64,000 bases of DNA from Bacillus sp. REN16 (GTDB lineage Bacteria > Bacillota > Bacilli > Bacillales > Bacillaceae_L), in assembly GCF_020731355.1 (NCBI RefSeq), contig NZ_JAJFZK010000001.1:310001-374000 (forward strand), in the 5' to 3' direction. Below the pieces are notes generated by a model that worked only from the letters and a program-made list of their open reading frames with translations, was not told the DNA's origin and did not search any database. This document shows, piece by piece, positions 1-8,882 of the stretch. Each line of letters begins with the position of its first letter. Position 1 is the stretch's first letter. The position numbers were made by a program, and so were the translations under genes.

Positions 1-1
1 A

Positions 2-1126
2 ACAAGAGTGAACATTGAGGGATTACCTGCAAAGGTAGCAGCGGAATTAAAGGATTTTAATCCGGAAAATTATATGGATAAAAAAGAAGTACGTCGTATG
101 GACCGCTTCACACAATACGCTATGGCTGCATCCTTCATGGCAGTAGAAGATGCTAATTTAACGATTACCGAAGAAATTGCGCCACGAGTTGGAGTATGGA
201 TTGGTTCAGGTATTGGCGGTATGGAAACACATGAAGAACAGCACAAAATTTTCTTAGAAAAAGGCTATCGCCGTGTAAGTCCATTTTATGTGCCAATGAT
301 GATTCCAGATATGGCAGCAGGTCAAGTATCCATTGCCCTTGGAGCAAAAGGCATTAACACATGTACGGTTACGGCATGTGCGACAGGTACAAACTCAATT
401 GGAGATGCTTTTAAAGTCATCCAGCGTGGAGATGCGGACGTCATGATCACAGGTGGGACAGAGGCACCATTAACCAACATGTCATTTGCTGGATTCGTTT
501 CTGCAAGAGCATTATCTTTGAACCCAGATCCAAATACAGCAAGCCGTCCGTTTGATAAAAACCGAGATGGATTTGTAATGGGTGAGGGAGCTGGAATTCT
601 TGTTCTTGAAGAACTTGAACATGCATTAGCACGTGGTGCTCATATTTACGCAGAAATCGTAGGTTATGGATCTACTGGAGATGCTCACCATATTACAGCT
701 CCAGCACCAGGCGGAGAAGGCGGAGCACGCGCAATGCGACAAGCTATTGCTGATGCTGGACTTACTCCAAACGATGTAAATTACATCAATGCTCACGGAA
801 CCAGCACAGACTACAATGATAAATTTGAAACTGCTGCAATTAAAGAAGTTTTTGGTGAACATGCTTATAATGTAGCAATTAGTTCAACAAAATCAATGAC
901 GGGACATTTACTTGGAGCGGCAGGCGGTGTGGAAGCAATTTTCTCTATACTTGCTATTCAAGAAGGAATTATCCCGCCAACCATTAATTATGAAACACCA
1001 GATCCAGAATGTGATTTAGACTATGTCCCTAATAAAGCAAGAGAGCAGGAAGTAAATGTAGCATTAAGTAACTCTCTTGGTTTCGGCGGACACAACGCAA
1101 CCATTCTATTTAAGAAATATCAATAA
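2..1126 (+). CDS. fabF: Beta-ketoacyl-ACP synthase II, 5' end outside window
   Basis: This is the elongating condensing enzyme of type II fatty acid synthesis, joining malonyl-ACP to acyl-ACP in the cytoplasm. The frame is open to the left edge, and the first residues match about residue 38 of the ~413-residue family, so the gene is 5'-truncated by the window and the GTG at position 8 is not its start. The catalytic triad is visible: Cys in TACATGT (codon at 377), His in NAHGTST and His in [10 protein letters not shown]. The C-terminus [19 protein letters not shown] is typical of Bacillus FabF. FabF precedes yjaZ and the app operon in B. subtilis, as here. Confidence 0.97.
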   Translation, partial: TRVNIEGLPAKVAAELKDFNPENYMDKKEVRRMDRFTQYAMAASFMAVEDANLTITEEIAPRVGVWIGSGIGGMETHEEQHKIFLEKGYRRVSPFYVPMMIPDMAAGQVSIALGAKGINTCTVTACATGTNSIGDAFKVIQRGDADVMITGGTEAPLTNMSFAGFVSARALSLNPDPNTASRPFDKNRDGFVMGEGAGILVLEELEHALARGAHIYAEIVGYGSTGDAHHITAPAPGGEGGARAMRQAIADAGLTPNDVNYINAHGTSTDYNDKFETAAIKEVFGEHAYNVAISSTKSMTGHLLGAAGGVEAIFSILAIQEGIIPPTINYETPDPECDLDYVPNKAREQEVNVALSNSLGFGGHNATILFKKYQ

Positions 1127-1141
1127 TATTTTTTAGTATAG

Positions 1142-1172
1142 GAGTCAGGCCAAATGGTCTGGCTCTTTTTTT
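1142..1172 (+). terminator. fabF terminator
   Basis: GAGTCAGGCC and GGTCTGGCTC form a 10-bp stem (two G-U pairs) with an AAAT loop, followed by seven T. Confidence 0.85.
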
Positions 1173-1216
1173 CGATATGTTGAATACGATATAGTGCTGT
1201 GAAAGGAAGTGAAGTA

Positions 1217-1341
1217 ATGGGGTAATACGAACGGACCAATGGTTAAAAGAATTTTACGCTGATCCAGTTGAACTTTGTAAAAAACTAACAGGTTATTTTC
1301 CAAAGGGAGCTGTTGCACGCGATATTTACCAATACTTAAAA
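1217..1341 (+). other. Displaced 5' end of yjaZ: start codon out of frame
   Basis: A good ribosome site (AAAGGAAG at 1202) lies 7 bases before ATG at 1217, but that frame reads ATG GGG TAA and stops. The frame of the downstream protein is open from 1213, and after the GGGG run reads VIRTDQWLKEFYADPVELCKK, the kind of N-terminus expected for YjaZ. One extra G in the run at 1219-1222 would restore a continuous gene starting M-G-V-I-R-T-D. Either the genome carries a one-base deletion, or the run is a sequencing error. Confidence 0.7.
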
Positions 1342-1989
1342 ATGCACGGAATGTATAGGTCCACCTCCGAAAATACGATTAAGAACCTTCCGAATAACGT
1401 ATGGGAGAAAGTAGAAAAAGAGTATACTGACTTGCTGAAACAATGGAGTGGCCCGCAGGTTCCAATTTTTATTTTTCCAGCTGATGCAACAAACTCAAAA
1501 ATCAAACGTGAATTTAATGGAAAATCGGGCCTTGCGTTTAATGACAAATTATTTCTATTTTTCTCCCCACATAATACACATGCAGAAATTAAAGCGGTTT
1601 TAACTCATGAATACAACCATGTATGTCGATTGAAAAAATATAATAAAAAGGAAGCTGCCTTTACGTTATTGGATACAGTGATATTAGAGGGTCTTGCGGA
1701 AAATGCGGTCCGAGAACATTGTGGGAGTGCAAGTTTGGCAGGCTGGACGAAATACTACTCTAATGAAGAGCTCAAAAAAATAGTTGAACAATTTATCATC
1801 CCCAACCGAAATATAAAAAGAGCTGAACGAAAGTATACCGATCTATTATATGGAAAGGGATTCTACCCGAAAATGGCAGGCTACTGTGCGGGCTATTATC
1901 TCGTTCAAAACTACCTGGAATCCAACAAACAACAAACGAAAGCAATCTTAGGCGTAGATTCCGTCGAGTTTGTAAAGGAGTATCTTTGA
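1342..1989 (+). CDS. yjaZ: YjaZ-like DUF2268 putative zinc metalloprotease
   Basis: The protein has an HExxH zinc motif (H89-E-Y-N-H93 counted from the first in-frame ATG at 1342) in the context LTHEYNHVCRL, with a downstream LEGLAENAVRE that may supply a further ligand. This is the DUF2268 pattern of B. subtilis YjaZ, which also sits between fabF and app. The 215 residues are shorter than the ~260 expected because the apparent native start at 1217 is in another frame. The ATG at 1342 has no convincing Shine-Dalgarno site. The substrate is unknown. The gene may be inactive if the frameshift is real. Confidence 0.75.
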   Translation: MHGMYRSTSENTIKNLPNNVWEKVEKEYTDLLKQWSGPQVPIFIFPADATNSKIKREFNGKSGLAFNDKLFLFFSPHNTHAEIKAVLTHEYNHVCRLKKYNKKEAAFTLLDTVILEGLAENAVREHCGSASLAGWTKYYSNEELKKIVEQFIIPNRNIKRAERKYTDLLYGKGFYPKMAGYCAGYYLVQNYLESNKQQTKAILGVDSVEFVKEYL

Positions 1990-1995
1990 TTTTTG

Positions 1996-2031
1996 ACCGC
2001 AGGGGGATGAATCCTGTGGTTATTTTGTTTT
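1996..2031 (+). terminator. Probable yjaZ terminator
   Basis: ACCGCAGG pairs with CCTGTGGT (one G-U) around a 9-base loop, followed by a T-rich stretch. Confidence 0.6.
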
Positions 2032-2047
2032 GAATACTCATAAAATC

Positions 2048-2736
2048 CCTGAAAAAAGAAAATCGGTGAAGCACAATCTAGCTTAGAGCCCCATCAACCC
2101 CCTAAAAACAGGAAACAGGTGTAGCTCCAATTGACCTAGAGCCCCATCAACCCCCTAAAAACAGGAAACTGGTGTAGCTCCAATCGACCTAGACCACCAT
2201 CAACCCCCTAAAAACAGGAAACAGGTGTAGCTCCAATTGACCTAGAGCCCCACCAACCACCTAAAAACAGGAAACAGGTGTAGCTCCAATTGACCTAGAG
2301 CCCCACCAACCACCTAAAAACAGGAAACTGGTGTAGCACCAATTGACCTGGATTACCACCAACCACCTAAAAACAGGAAACAGGTGTAGCTCCAATCGAC
2401 CTGGATTACCACCAACCACCTAAAAACAGGAAACAGGTGTAGCTCCAATTGACCTGGAGCCCCACCAACCAGCTAGAAACAGGAAACTGGTATAGCTCCA
2501 ATCGACCTGGAGCCCCACCAACCACCTAAAAACAGGAAACAGGTGTAACTCTAATCGACCTGGATTACCACCAACCAGCTAAAAACAGGAAAAAGGTGTA
2601 GCTCCAATCGGCCTAGAGCACTATCAACCACCTAAAAACAGGAAACAGGTGTAGCTCCAATTGACCTAGAGCCCCACCAACCACCTAAAAACAGGAAACT
2701 AGTATACCTCCGATAGATCCAGAATACCGCATACTT
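2048..2736. repeat. Tandem array, 13 units with an exact 53-bp period
   Basis: Units begin at 2048, 2101, 2154, 2207 and so on every 53 bases to 2684, with no indel between them. Each starts CCTAAAAACAGGAAAC(A/T)GG, continues GTGTAGCTCCAAT(T/C)GACCT and ends in a variable block (AGAGCCCC, GGATTACC or GGAGCCCC) before (A/C)CCAACC. The first and last units are degenerate, and a further decayed copy follows at 2737. Period 53 is not a multiple of three and both strands are full of stops, so the array is not coding. I do not recognise the family. It fills the whole gap between yjaZ and the NERD gene. Confidence 0.95.
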
Positions 2737-2834
2737 CCTAAAACTATGAAAATAGTGGCACTCAAAACATCTTCCTCAAGCTCCTAAAATAGAAAATCGA
2801 GTATTCCCTAAAATATTACAATTTCAACATAAAG

Positions 2835-3746
2835 TCACTCAAAATATGATGAGTTTCCGTAATATACATGCTTATAATTTTCTTGAAGTAACTTTCTGAT
2901 TGTTGCTTTTGATTTAATAACCTTACACCATTCATAAATGCCATTGGTTGTAATTCTTTTATCCGGAAACAATAGAGAAAATTCTATTACACTTCGTAAA
3001 ACTGCCGCATCTTTGTTCTCAACGAAATTGCATTTTTTACATGTTAAGTAATGATGGTCACCACTTACCATGAACCCTTTTCCACACCGTCCACAAATAA
3101 CCCCTTTTTCCAAGTTTTCGAAACTATACCCTGGCAACCTTGAATAAGGCGAGTCTTTAATATGCAACCCCAAAAGCTTATTTGCTAGTCCGTGATGGTT
3201 CTCAATTAATCTCGAAGACTGAGTATTTAATTGTTTAACAAAACGGTCAAGTTGTGATGGAAAAATAATCGGTAGATCGGGAGTGGCATTATAGAGGTAA
3301 AATTCGGGATTTATGTAGACAAGGTGGCCTTCGACAGTATAGTTAATTCGTAGTTGTTGGAGTAATTGCCGAAAGAGGGAGACACTCCGATATAATTGGA
3401 GGAGCGGATTTTTAATCTCTTTCCCAGATAGAAATCTTATACAATCCCCATCTAGCAGGTAATCGCCTTCAAAGTTCTTTACTTCAAAAAGATGAATTTT
3501 TGGTTTGGTAATAAGAAGTGAATCGATTTGATAATGGGTATTGTTTGTTTCTAGAAGCAGGTCATTGATGGTGAGGCTATCGAGGGTAAGTTTGATCATG
3601 CGTTGGTCAAACATTTTTTCTCCAATAAATCCTTTTTCGAGTGAAACGATTTGATTCACCGTTTTCTCTAAAACTTTCATTCGTGCTTGCAATATCTTAA
3701 GGAGGACTAATTCCGATGGTTCACTGCGTTCTTTAATAATCAACAC
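2835..3746 (-). CDS. NERD-domain protein with C-terminal zinc ribbon
   Basis: A 303-residue protein. Residues ~35-150 show the nuclease-related domain pattern: an acidic IGEKMFDQRM region, HYQIDSLLITKPKIHLFEVKNFEGDY with the Asp and E-V-K of a PD-(D/E)XK-like core, then helices. Residues ~215-245 hold CGRCGKGFMVSGDHHYLTCKKC, a two-CxxC zinc ribbon. NERD proteins are thought to act on nucleic acid, but the substrate is unknown. The start codon could be GTG at 3746 or TTG at 3743, behind AAGGAAG. The gene is transcribed toward the 53-bp array and divergently from the first transporter operon. It has no counterpart here in the B. subtilis order I know, so it is probably accessory. Confidence 0.85.
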   Translation of the reverse strand: MLIIKERSEPSELVLLKILQARMKVLEKTVNQIVSLEKGFIGEKMFDQRMIKLTLDSLTINDLLLETNNTHYQIDSLLITKPKIHLFEVKNFEGDYLLDGDCIRFLSGKEIKNPLLQLYRSVSLFRQLLQQLRINYTVEGHLVYINPEFYLYNATPDLPIIFPSQLDRFVKQLNTQSSRLIENHHGLANKLLGLHIKDSPYSRLPGYSFENLEKGVICGRCGKGFMVSGDHHYLTCKKCNFVENKDAAVLRSVIEFSLLFPDKRITTNGIYEWCKVIKSKATIRKLLQENYKHVYYGNSSYFE

Positions 3747-3808
3747 AACACTTCCTTTCTTTTATTCAAGAATATTGTAAATCCTTCCAATCCTATTTTC
3801 AATTGATA

Positions 3809-3840
3809 TTTCATACAGTTGTATATGCAACTGTATGAAA
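3809..3840. promoter_or_regulatory. Perfect 13-bp inverted repeat, possible operator
   Basis: TTTCATACAGTTG and CAACTGTATGAAA flank a 6-base spacer. It lies 63 bases upstream of the NERD start and 200 bases upstream of the divergent transporter operon. No T run follows on either strand, so an operator fits better than a terminator. Confidence 0.6.
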
Positions 3841-3954
3841 ATTCTAATATAATATACTTTTATAATATATTGAAATAATTTGATTTAATAGAAAATTTAT
3901 GGAGACTCCTTATTTTTCAACGTTTTTAATCATTCTGAATTTAAATATAAAAAA

Positions 3955-3983
3955 TTGTCTTGCAATTATAATATTATAGTAAT
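3955..3983 (+). promoter_or_regulatory. Possible SigA-type promoter of the first transporter operon
   Basis: TTGTCT, 17 bases, AGTAAT. The block AAAATTGTCTTGCAATT recurs with one change at 9978 ahead of the second transporter operon, which supports a shared promoter. The -10 hexamer is poor. Confidence 0.45.
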
Positions 3984-4038
3984 AAAATTTTATTTACATA
4001 ATAATTGTGGCTAATATAGAAGAATTTGGGGTGTTTGT

Positions 4039-5052
4039 ATGCAACAGCCAAATAATGGAGCCCCTTTGCTAGAGGTAAAGGGATTAAAAACAGGCTTTAG
4101 TATAGATGGAGAAATCTATCATGCAGTGGATGACGTTTCTTTCACAGTTAATCCGCGACAAATTGTCGGAATTGTTGGTGAATCCGGCTGTGGAAAAAGT
4201 GTAATGTCAATGTCTGTTATGAAACTATTACCAGTAGGGATTGGAGAAATTACGGACGGAGAAGTTATTTTCCAAGGAAATAATATTGAACATCTATCAG
4301 AAACGCAAATGAATAAAGTTCGTGGAAAAGATATTTCAATGATATTCCAAGAACCAATGACAGCACTTAATCCAGTATTTACAATTGGGTTTCAATTAGA
4401 TGAGGTTCTATTAAACCATCAAAATATCACAAAGCAAAGAGCAAGAGAAATTAGTATTGAACTTTTAACTCAAGTGGGGATTTCCCGACCTGCCAGTATT
4501 GTAGATGAATATCCTCACCAATTATCCGGTGGTATGAGACAGCGTGTAATGATAGCAATGGCGATTGCGTGTCAGCCCAAGCTATTAATTGCTGATGAAC
4601 CTACAACTGCTCTAGATGTAACAGTTCAAGCGCAAATATTAGAACTTCTTAAAACCATTCAAGAAAAGAATGATATGTCAGTCATTTTAATTACACACGA
4701 TCTTGGTGTTGTTGCTGAGATGTGTGATGAAGTAATTGTGATGTACGCGGGTAAAATTGTTGAAAAAACAGATGTTGATACACTATTCTACAACCCAAAG
4801 CATCCATATACAAAACTTTTAATGGACTCTATTCCAAAGCTTCATGAGGAAGTTGAAACATTGGGGTCGATTGAAGGAATTGTACCATCCTTAAAAAATA
4901 TGCCTAAAATGGGTTGCCGTTTTGCTGACCGTTGCCCAGCAGCAATGCCAGAATGTAAAACTCTAACACCGGTTTTAGCTGAAGTAGAGGATGGACATGA
5001 TGTTTCCTGTCTATTGTATAAGAGTAGTCGACCAGTAGAAGAGGTGAAATAA
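4039..5052 (+). CDS. Oligopeptide ABC transporter ATP-binding protein, OppD type (operon 1)
   Basis: One of the paired ATPases driving peptide uptake. Walker A is GESGCGKS (residues 47-54), the Q-loop reads IFQEPMTALNP, the signature LSGGMRQR begins near residue 162, and Walker B is LLIADEPTTALD near 182. The C-terminal oligopeptide/dipeptide-transporter domain carries GCRFADRCPAAMPEC, whose cysteines mark this subfamily. At 337 residues it has the usual length. It is the first gene of a D-F-A-B-C operon and starts at ATG behind GGGGTG. The neighbour at 5055 encodes the partner ATPase. Confidence 0.95.
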   Translation: MQQPNNGAPLLEVKGLKTGFSIDGEIYHAVDDVSFTVNPRQIVGIVGESGCGKSVMSMSVMKLLPVGIGEITDGEVIFQGNNIEHLSETQMNKVRGKDISMIFQEPMTALNPVFTIGFQLDEVLLNHQNITKQRAREISIELLTQVGISRPASIVDEYPHQLSGGMRQRVMIAMAIACQPKLLIADEPTTALDVTVQAQILELLKTIQEKNDMSVILITHDLGVVAEMCDEVIVMYAGKIVEKTDVDTLFYNPKHPYTKLLMDSIPKLHEEVETLGSIEGIVPSLKNMPKMGCRFADRCPAAMPECKTLTPVLAEVEDGHDVSCLLYKSSRPVEEVK

Positions 5053-5054
5053 AA

Positions 5055-6047
5055 TTGGCTAATTCAACTTTAGAGAAAAATGAAAATTTTATATTGGAAG
5101 TTAAGGATCTTAAAACCTACTATCCTATTAAAGGTGGGTTTATGAGGAAAACAGTTGGTCATGTTAAAGCTGTTGATGGTGTTTCGTTTGAAATTAAAGA
5201 AGGCGAAACATTAGGGCTTGTTGGTGAATCCGGCTGTGGGAAATCTACTACTGGCAGAACGATTCTTCGCTTGCTTGAACCAACAGATGGTCAGATCCTT
5301 TTAGATGGTAAAGACATCACGACGCTAAAAGGGAAGCGATTAAGAGAAATCAGAAAAGATTTCCAGATGGTTTTTCAAGATCCATATGCTTCATTAAATC
5401 CAATGCAAATGGTTGGTGATATCGTAGCTGAACCAATCATTAACTACACAGGAAAATCATTAAAAACATTAAAAGATGAAGTAATCGACTTGTTAAAAAG
5501 GGTTGGACTTCCTGAGGATGCTTTTTATAAATATGCTCATGAGTTCTCTGGGGGTCAACGTCAAAGAATTGGAATTGCGCGTGCTTTAGCACTTAAGCCA
5601 AAACTGATTATCGCGGATGAACCAGTATCCGCACTTGATGTTTCTGTTCAATCCCAAGTATTAAACTTATTAAAGGAATTACAAGATGAATTCGGTTTAA
5701 CATTTCTGTTCATTGCCCATGACCTAAGTGTTGTCAAACATATGAGTGACAGGATTGGGGTTATGTATCTTGGTGGCATTGTTGAAATTTCAGATAAGGA
5801 TGACTTGTATGCTGAACCACTTCATCCTTATACACAAGCATTGATATCTGCTATTCCTGAGCCGGACCCAAGAAAAAAGAAGGAAAGAATTGTTCTTCAA
5901 GGCGATGTGCCAAGTCCTGCAAATCCACCAAGTGGCTGCCCATTCCATCCAAGATGTCCGATGGCTATGGAAGAATGTTCGAAGGTCAAACCGCAATTAA
6001 AGGAGGTGAAGCCAGGACATAAGGTGGCTTGTCATTTACACAAATAA
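5055..6047 (+). CDS. Oligopeptide ABC transporter ATP-binding protein, OppF type (operon 1)
   Basis: The second ATPase of the transporter. It has Walker [11 protein letters not shown]-loop [11 protein letters not shown] (the OppF/DppF form), signature FSGGQRQR, Walker [13 protein letters not shown] and the C-terminal [15 protein letters not shown] domain; length 330. The TTG start at 5055 lies two bases after the oppD-type stop, and its ribosome site (AGAGGTGA) is inside the previous gene, so the two are likely translationally coupled. F-type ATPases of this family pair with the D-type one on the inner face of the membrane. Confidence 0.95.
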   Translation: MANSTLEKNENFILEVKDLKTYYPIKGGFMRKTVGHVKAVDGVSFEIKEGETLGLVGESGCGKSTTGRTILRLLEPTDGQILLDGKDITTLKGKRLREIRKDFQMVFQDPYASLNPMQMVGDIVAEPIINYTGKSLKTLKDEVIDLLKRVGLPEDAFYKYAHEFSGGQRQRIGIARALALKPKLIIADEPVSALDVSVQSQVLNLLKELQDEFGLTFLFIAHDLSVVKHMSDRIGVMYLGGIVEISDKDDLYAEPLHPYTQALISAIPEPDPRKKKERIVLQGDVPSPANPPSGCPFHPRCPMAMEECSKVKPQLKEVKPGHKVACHLHK

Positions 6048-6099
6048 TTGGCAGCAAATTTAACAAAACATACATCAAACTTAGAGGGGGAAAACCTGC

Positions 6100-7815
6100 A
6101 TGAAAAAGTCAGCATTGTGGACGATCGCACTTGTGCTATTAATGTCATTATTTCTAGCAGCTTGCGGTGGTAACGAAAAATCATCTGAAAAAGAAAAAGA
6201 AAACACTGGCTCAGAAACATCTGAACCAAAAGAAGGCGGTAAAATTACACTAGCAGTGACTACTGCTCCAGAAGGTGTTTTTGAAACTGCTTATTATAGA
6301 AGCGCAATTGATGCTCAAATCTTAGGATTCACTGTAGACAGCATCTACAAGGTAAATGACGATTTAGAATATGAACCAAACCTAGCTACATGGGAAATCA
6401 GTGATGACAAATTAACGTATACTTTCAAATTTAAAGAAGGCGTTAAATGGCATAATGGTGAAGAACTAACAGCTGAAGACTATGCGTTTGCTCTAGAAAC
6501 AATTGCAGACCCAGATTATGATGGTTCTCGTTTCAATTATGTTGAGGGAATCAAAGGTGCTACTGAGAAAAAAGATGGTAAAGCCGACCATATCGAAGGT
6601 GTAGAAGTACTTGATAAATACACTGTTGCTGTTACTTTTAAAGAAGTAAAAATCAATAACTTAGAAAATCTATGGTCAGATCCAATGCCTAAGAAACACT
6701 ACGAAGGTGTACCTGTTGCAGAGCTTGGAGAATCTGAACAAGTTCGTACAAATCCAGTTGGTCTTGGACCATTCAAAGTGAAAAAAGTTGTACCTGGTGA
6801 ATATGTAGAATTAGAACGTTTTGAAGATTACTGGCAAGGTAAACCACTTCTTGATGGAGTAGTTATCAAAGTTATTGATCCTTCATTAGCAAACGGTGCA
6901 CTTCAAAATGGAGAAGTAGACATTATGGAAGTTGCTCCAGCAACTGTAAAAGAAATTGATAAGATGGACCATGTTCGTCTAGAAGAAACTACTGGTACTG
7001 CATATTCTTATATCGGCTTACGTTTTGGTCACCGTGATCAAGCTACACGTACGAACGTAGCGGATTTTGATAAGTTTAACTCTAAAGAATTACGTCAAGC
7101 TTTATTAACTGCAATTGATCGTCAAGCAATGATTGATGGATTCTTAGCTGGAAAAGGTAAAGTATTCAACACTGTTATTCCTTCTGCATTCTGGATGGCG
7201 GCTGATGATGCTGATCTTAACCAATACGAATACAGTCAAGAAAAAGCAAAAGAATTACTAGCTTCTGCTGGTTATAAAGATGTAGATGGTGACGGATTTG
7301 TCGAAGATCCAGAAGGCAAGCCATTCTCGATCAAATTTGGTCACTATGCAGGTAATGCAACATTTGAAGGTCGTTCACAAGCAATTATTCAAAGCTGGAA
7401 TGACATCGGTGTGAAAACTGAATTAGCTACTGGCAGTCTAATTGAGTTCAACCTTTACAATGAAATGAAAGATAATGATGATAAAGAATTAGAAGCATTC
7501 TTCGGTTCTTGGGCAACAGGTTCTGACCCAGATCCATCTGGTCTATGGGCTAATGATGCTGAGTGGAACTATGGACGTTGGGTAAATGAAGATAACCAAA
7601 GACTTCTTAATGAAGGCTTAAGTGAAAAATCATTTGATCAAGAATACCGCGGACAAGTTTATACTGAGTGGCAAAAACTGTTCAACGAAGAATTACCAGC
7701 ATTACCATTATGGGAAAATATGGACCTTTATGGAATTAACGAACGCCTTCAAGGTGTGCATGTAAATGCTGTTGGATTCCAAACAGATGTTCATAAATGG
7801 TATGTAACTGACTGA
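6100..7815 (+). CDS. Oligopeptide-binding lipoprotein, SBP_bac_5 family (operon 1)
   Basis: Extracellular peptide receptor of the first transporter. MKKSALWTIALVLLMSLFLAAC is a lipoprotein signal with lipobox LAAC (Cys22), followed by a Glu/Lys/Ser-rich linker. The rest is family-5 solute-binding, with the typical YEPNLATWEISDDKLTYTFKFKEGVKWHNGE and a C-terminal half-repeat. It has 571 residues. The site GAGGGGGAAA precedes the ATG. A strong hairpin after the gene (7831) may raise its expression relative to the permeases. Peptide specificity cannot be read from sequence. Confidence 0.93.
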   Translation: MKKSALWTIALVLLMSLFLAACGGNEKSSEKEKENTGSETSEPKEGGKITLAVTTAPEGVFETAYYRSAIDAQILGFTVDSIYKVNDDLEYEPNLATWEISDDKLTYTFKFKEGVKWHNGEELTAEDYAFALETIADPDYDGSRFNYVEGIKGATEKKDGKADHIEGVEVLDKYTVAVTFKEVKINNLENLWSDPMPKKHYEGVPVAELGESEQVRTNPVGLGPFKVKKVVPGEYVELERFEDYWQGKPLLDGVVIKVIDPSLANGALQNGEVDIMEVAPATVKEIDKMDHVRLEETTGTAYSYIGLRFGHRDQATRTNVADFDKFNSKELRQALLTAIDRQAMIDGFLAGKGKVFNTVIPSAFWMAADDADLNQYEYSQEKAKELLASAGYKDVDGDGFVEDPEGKPFSIKFGHYAGNATFEGRSQAIIQSWNDIGVKTELATGSLIEFNLYNEMKDNDDKELEAFFGSWATGSDPDPSGLWANDAEWNYGRWVNEDNQRLLNEGLSEKSFDQEYRGQVYTEWQKLFNEELPALPLWENMDLYGINERLQGVHVNAVGFQTDVHKWYVTD

Positions 7816-7830
7816 TTATAGGTCAGTAAT

Positions 7831-7870
7831 GTTCAAAAAGTCGCGGTCTGTGACTTTTTGAACTTATTTT
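7831..7870 (+). terminator. Intercistronic hairpin after the operon 1 binding protein
   Basis: GTTCAAAAAGTC and GACTTTTTGAAC (12 bp, perfect) enclose a 9-base loop and precede TTATTTT. The permease gene begins 35 bases later, so this is probably a partial terminator or mRNA-stabilising stem. Confidence 0.75.
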
Positions 7871-7904
7871 AGCAAAGAATTTTTTAGAATAAGGAGAAAA
7901 TAAC

Positions 7905-8870
7905 ATGCTCCAATACTCAATTCGAAGAATACTAGGCATGATTCCATTATTACTCCTTGCCTCAATTGTGGTTTTTTCCTTGGCGAAAGTGATGCCAGGA
8001 GACCCATTTGCGGGAGAAATTGACCCATCTAATACTGATCCTAAATACATTGAAGAAATGCGAGAAAAATTGGGATACAATGATCCAATCTACGTACAGT
8101 ATTGGAGATGGGTGACTGATTTTGTTCAAGGGGATTTTGGTAAATCGACAACACATAAAATGGATGTTTCAAAGCTTATTGCCGAAAAAATTCCAAATAC
8201 ATTGTTTTTAGCAACCGTTTCACTATTTTTTACGTACATTTTTTCATTCTTAATGGGAATGTATGCTGGACGGAAACCGTATAAACTTGGAGATAATTTA
8301 ATTGCTGGTTATAACTATGTGGGATTAGCAGTTCCATCGTTTGTTGCGGGGATAGTGGCAATATATTTCTTTGCATTCCAGCTTAATTGGTTTCCATTCA
8401 GTGGATCAATTGAAGTAGGGCTTGATGAAGGAACGTTTGCATATTATGTTAGTAAATTTCATCATGTTTTATTACCAGCACTCGTTTTAGGTTTAATGGG
8501 TACTGCATCATACACTCAATTTTTACGTAATGATATTATTGAAAATAGTCGAAAAGACTTCGTAAGAACAGCAAGAGCAAAAGGTACGAAAGAATCAACG
8601 ATTTATAATAAGCACATTTTGCGAAATTCTATTATTCCGTTAGTAACATTTTTGGGATTCGATATTGCAACCTTAATAGGTGGAGCGGTTATCACTGAAA
8701 CTATATTCACATACCCGGGAATCGGACAACTTTTCTTAGATTCCGTTAACACAAGGGATTATGCTGTAATGATGACGATCACAATGTTACTTTCATTTTT
8801 AACACTTTTCGGAAATCTTATCGCAGATTTACTTTATGGTATCGTAGATCCGCGGATTCGATTGGATTAA
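7905..8870 (+). CDS. Oligopeptide ABC transporter permease, OppB type (operon 1)
   Basis: A multi-spanning permease of 321 residues. The N-terminal MLQYSIRRILGMIPLLLLASIVVFSLAKVMPGDPF is the OppB-type first helix plus the conserved PGDP motif. The coupling (EAA) loop reads ENSRKDFVRTARAKGTKESTIYNKHILRNSIIP, and the C-terminus ends in DPRIRLD. It starts at ATG 7905 behind AAGGAGAAAATAAC. It should form the channel with the OppC-type permease at 8883. Confidence 0.94.
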   Translation: MLQYSIRRILGMIPLLLLASIVVFSLAKVMPGDPFAGEIDPSNTDPKYIEEMREKLGYNDPIYVQYWRWVTDFVQGDFGKSTTHKMDVSKLIAEKIPNTLFLATVSLFFTYIFSFLMGMYAGRKPYKLGDNLIAGYNYVGLAVPSFVAGIVAIYFFAFQLNWFPFSGSIEVGLDEGTFAYYVSKFHHVLLPALVLGLMGTASYTQFLRNDIIENSRKDFVRTARAKGTKESTIYNKHILRNSIIPLVTFLGFDIATLIGGAVITETIFTYPGIGQLFLDSVNTRDYAVMMTITMLLSFLTLFGNLIADLLYGIVDPRIRLD

Positions 8871-8882
8871 GGAGGAGAATAA

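Noticed and set aside
2048-2736. CRISPR array
   Set aside because: Units are contiguous with a 53-bp period and no unique spacers; no cas genes nearby.
7831-7870. End of operon 1 after the binding protein
   Set aside because: Permease genes of the same system follow at once, so the hairpin is more likely a partial terminator.
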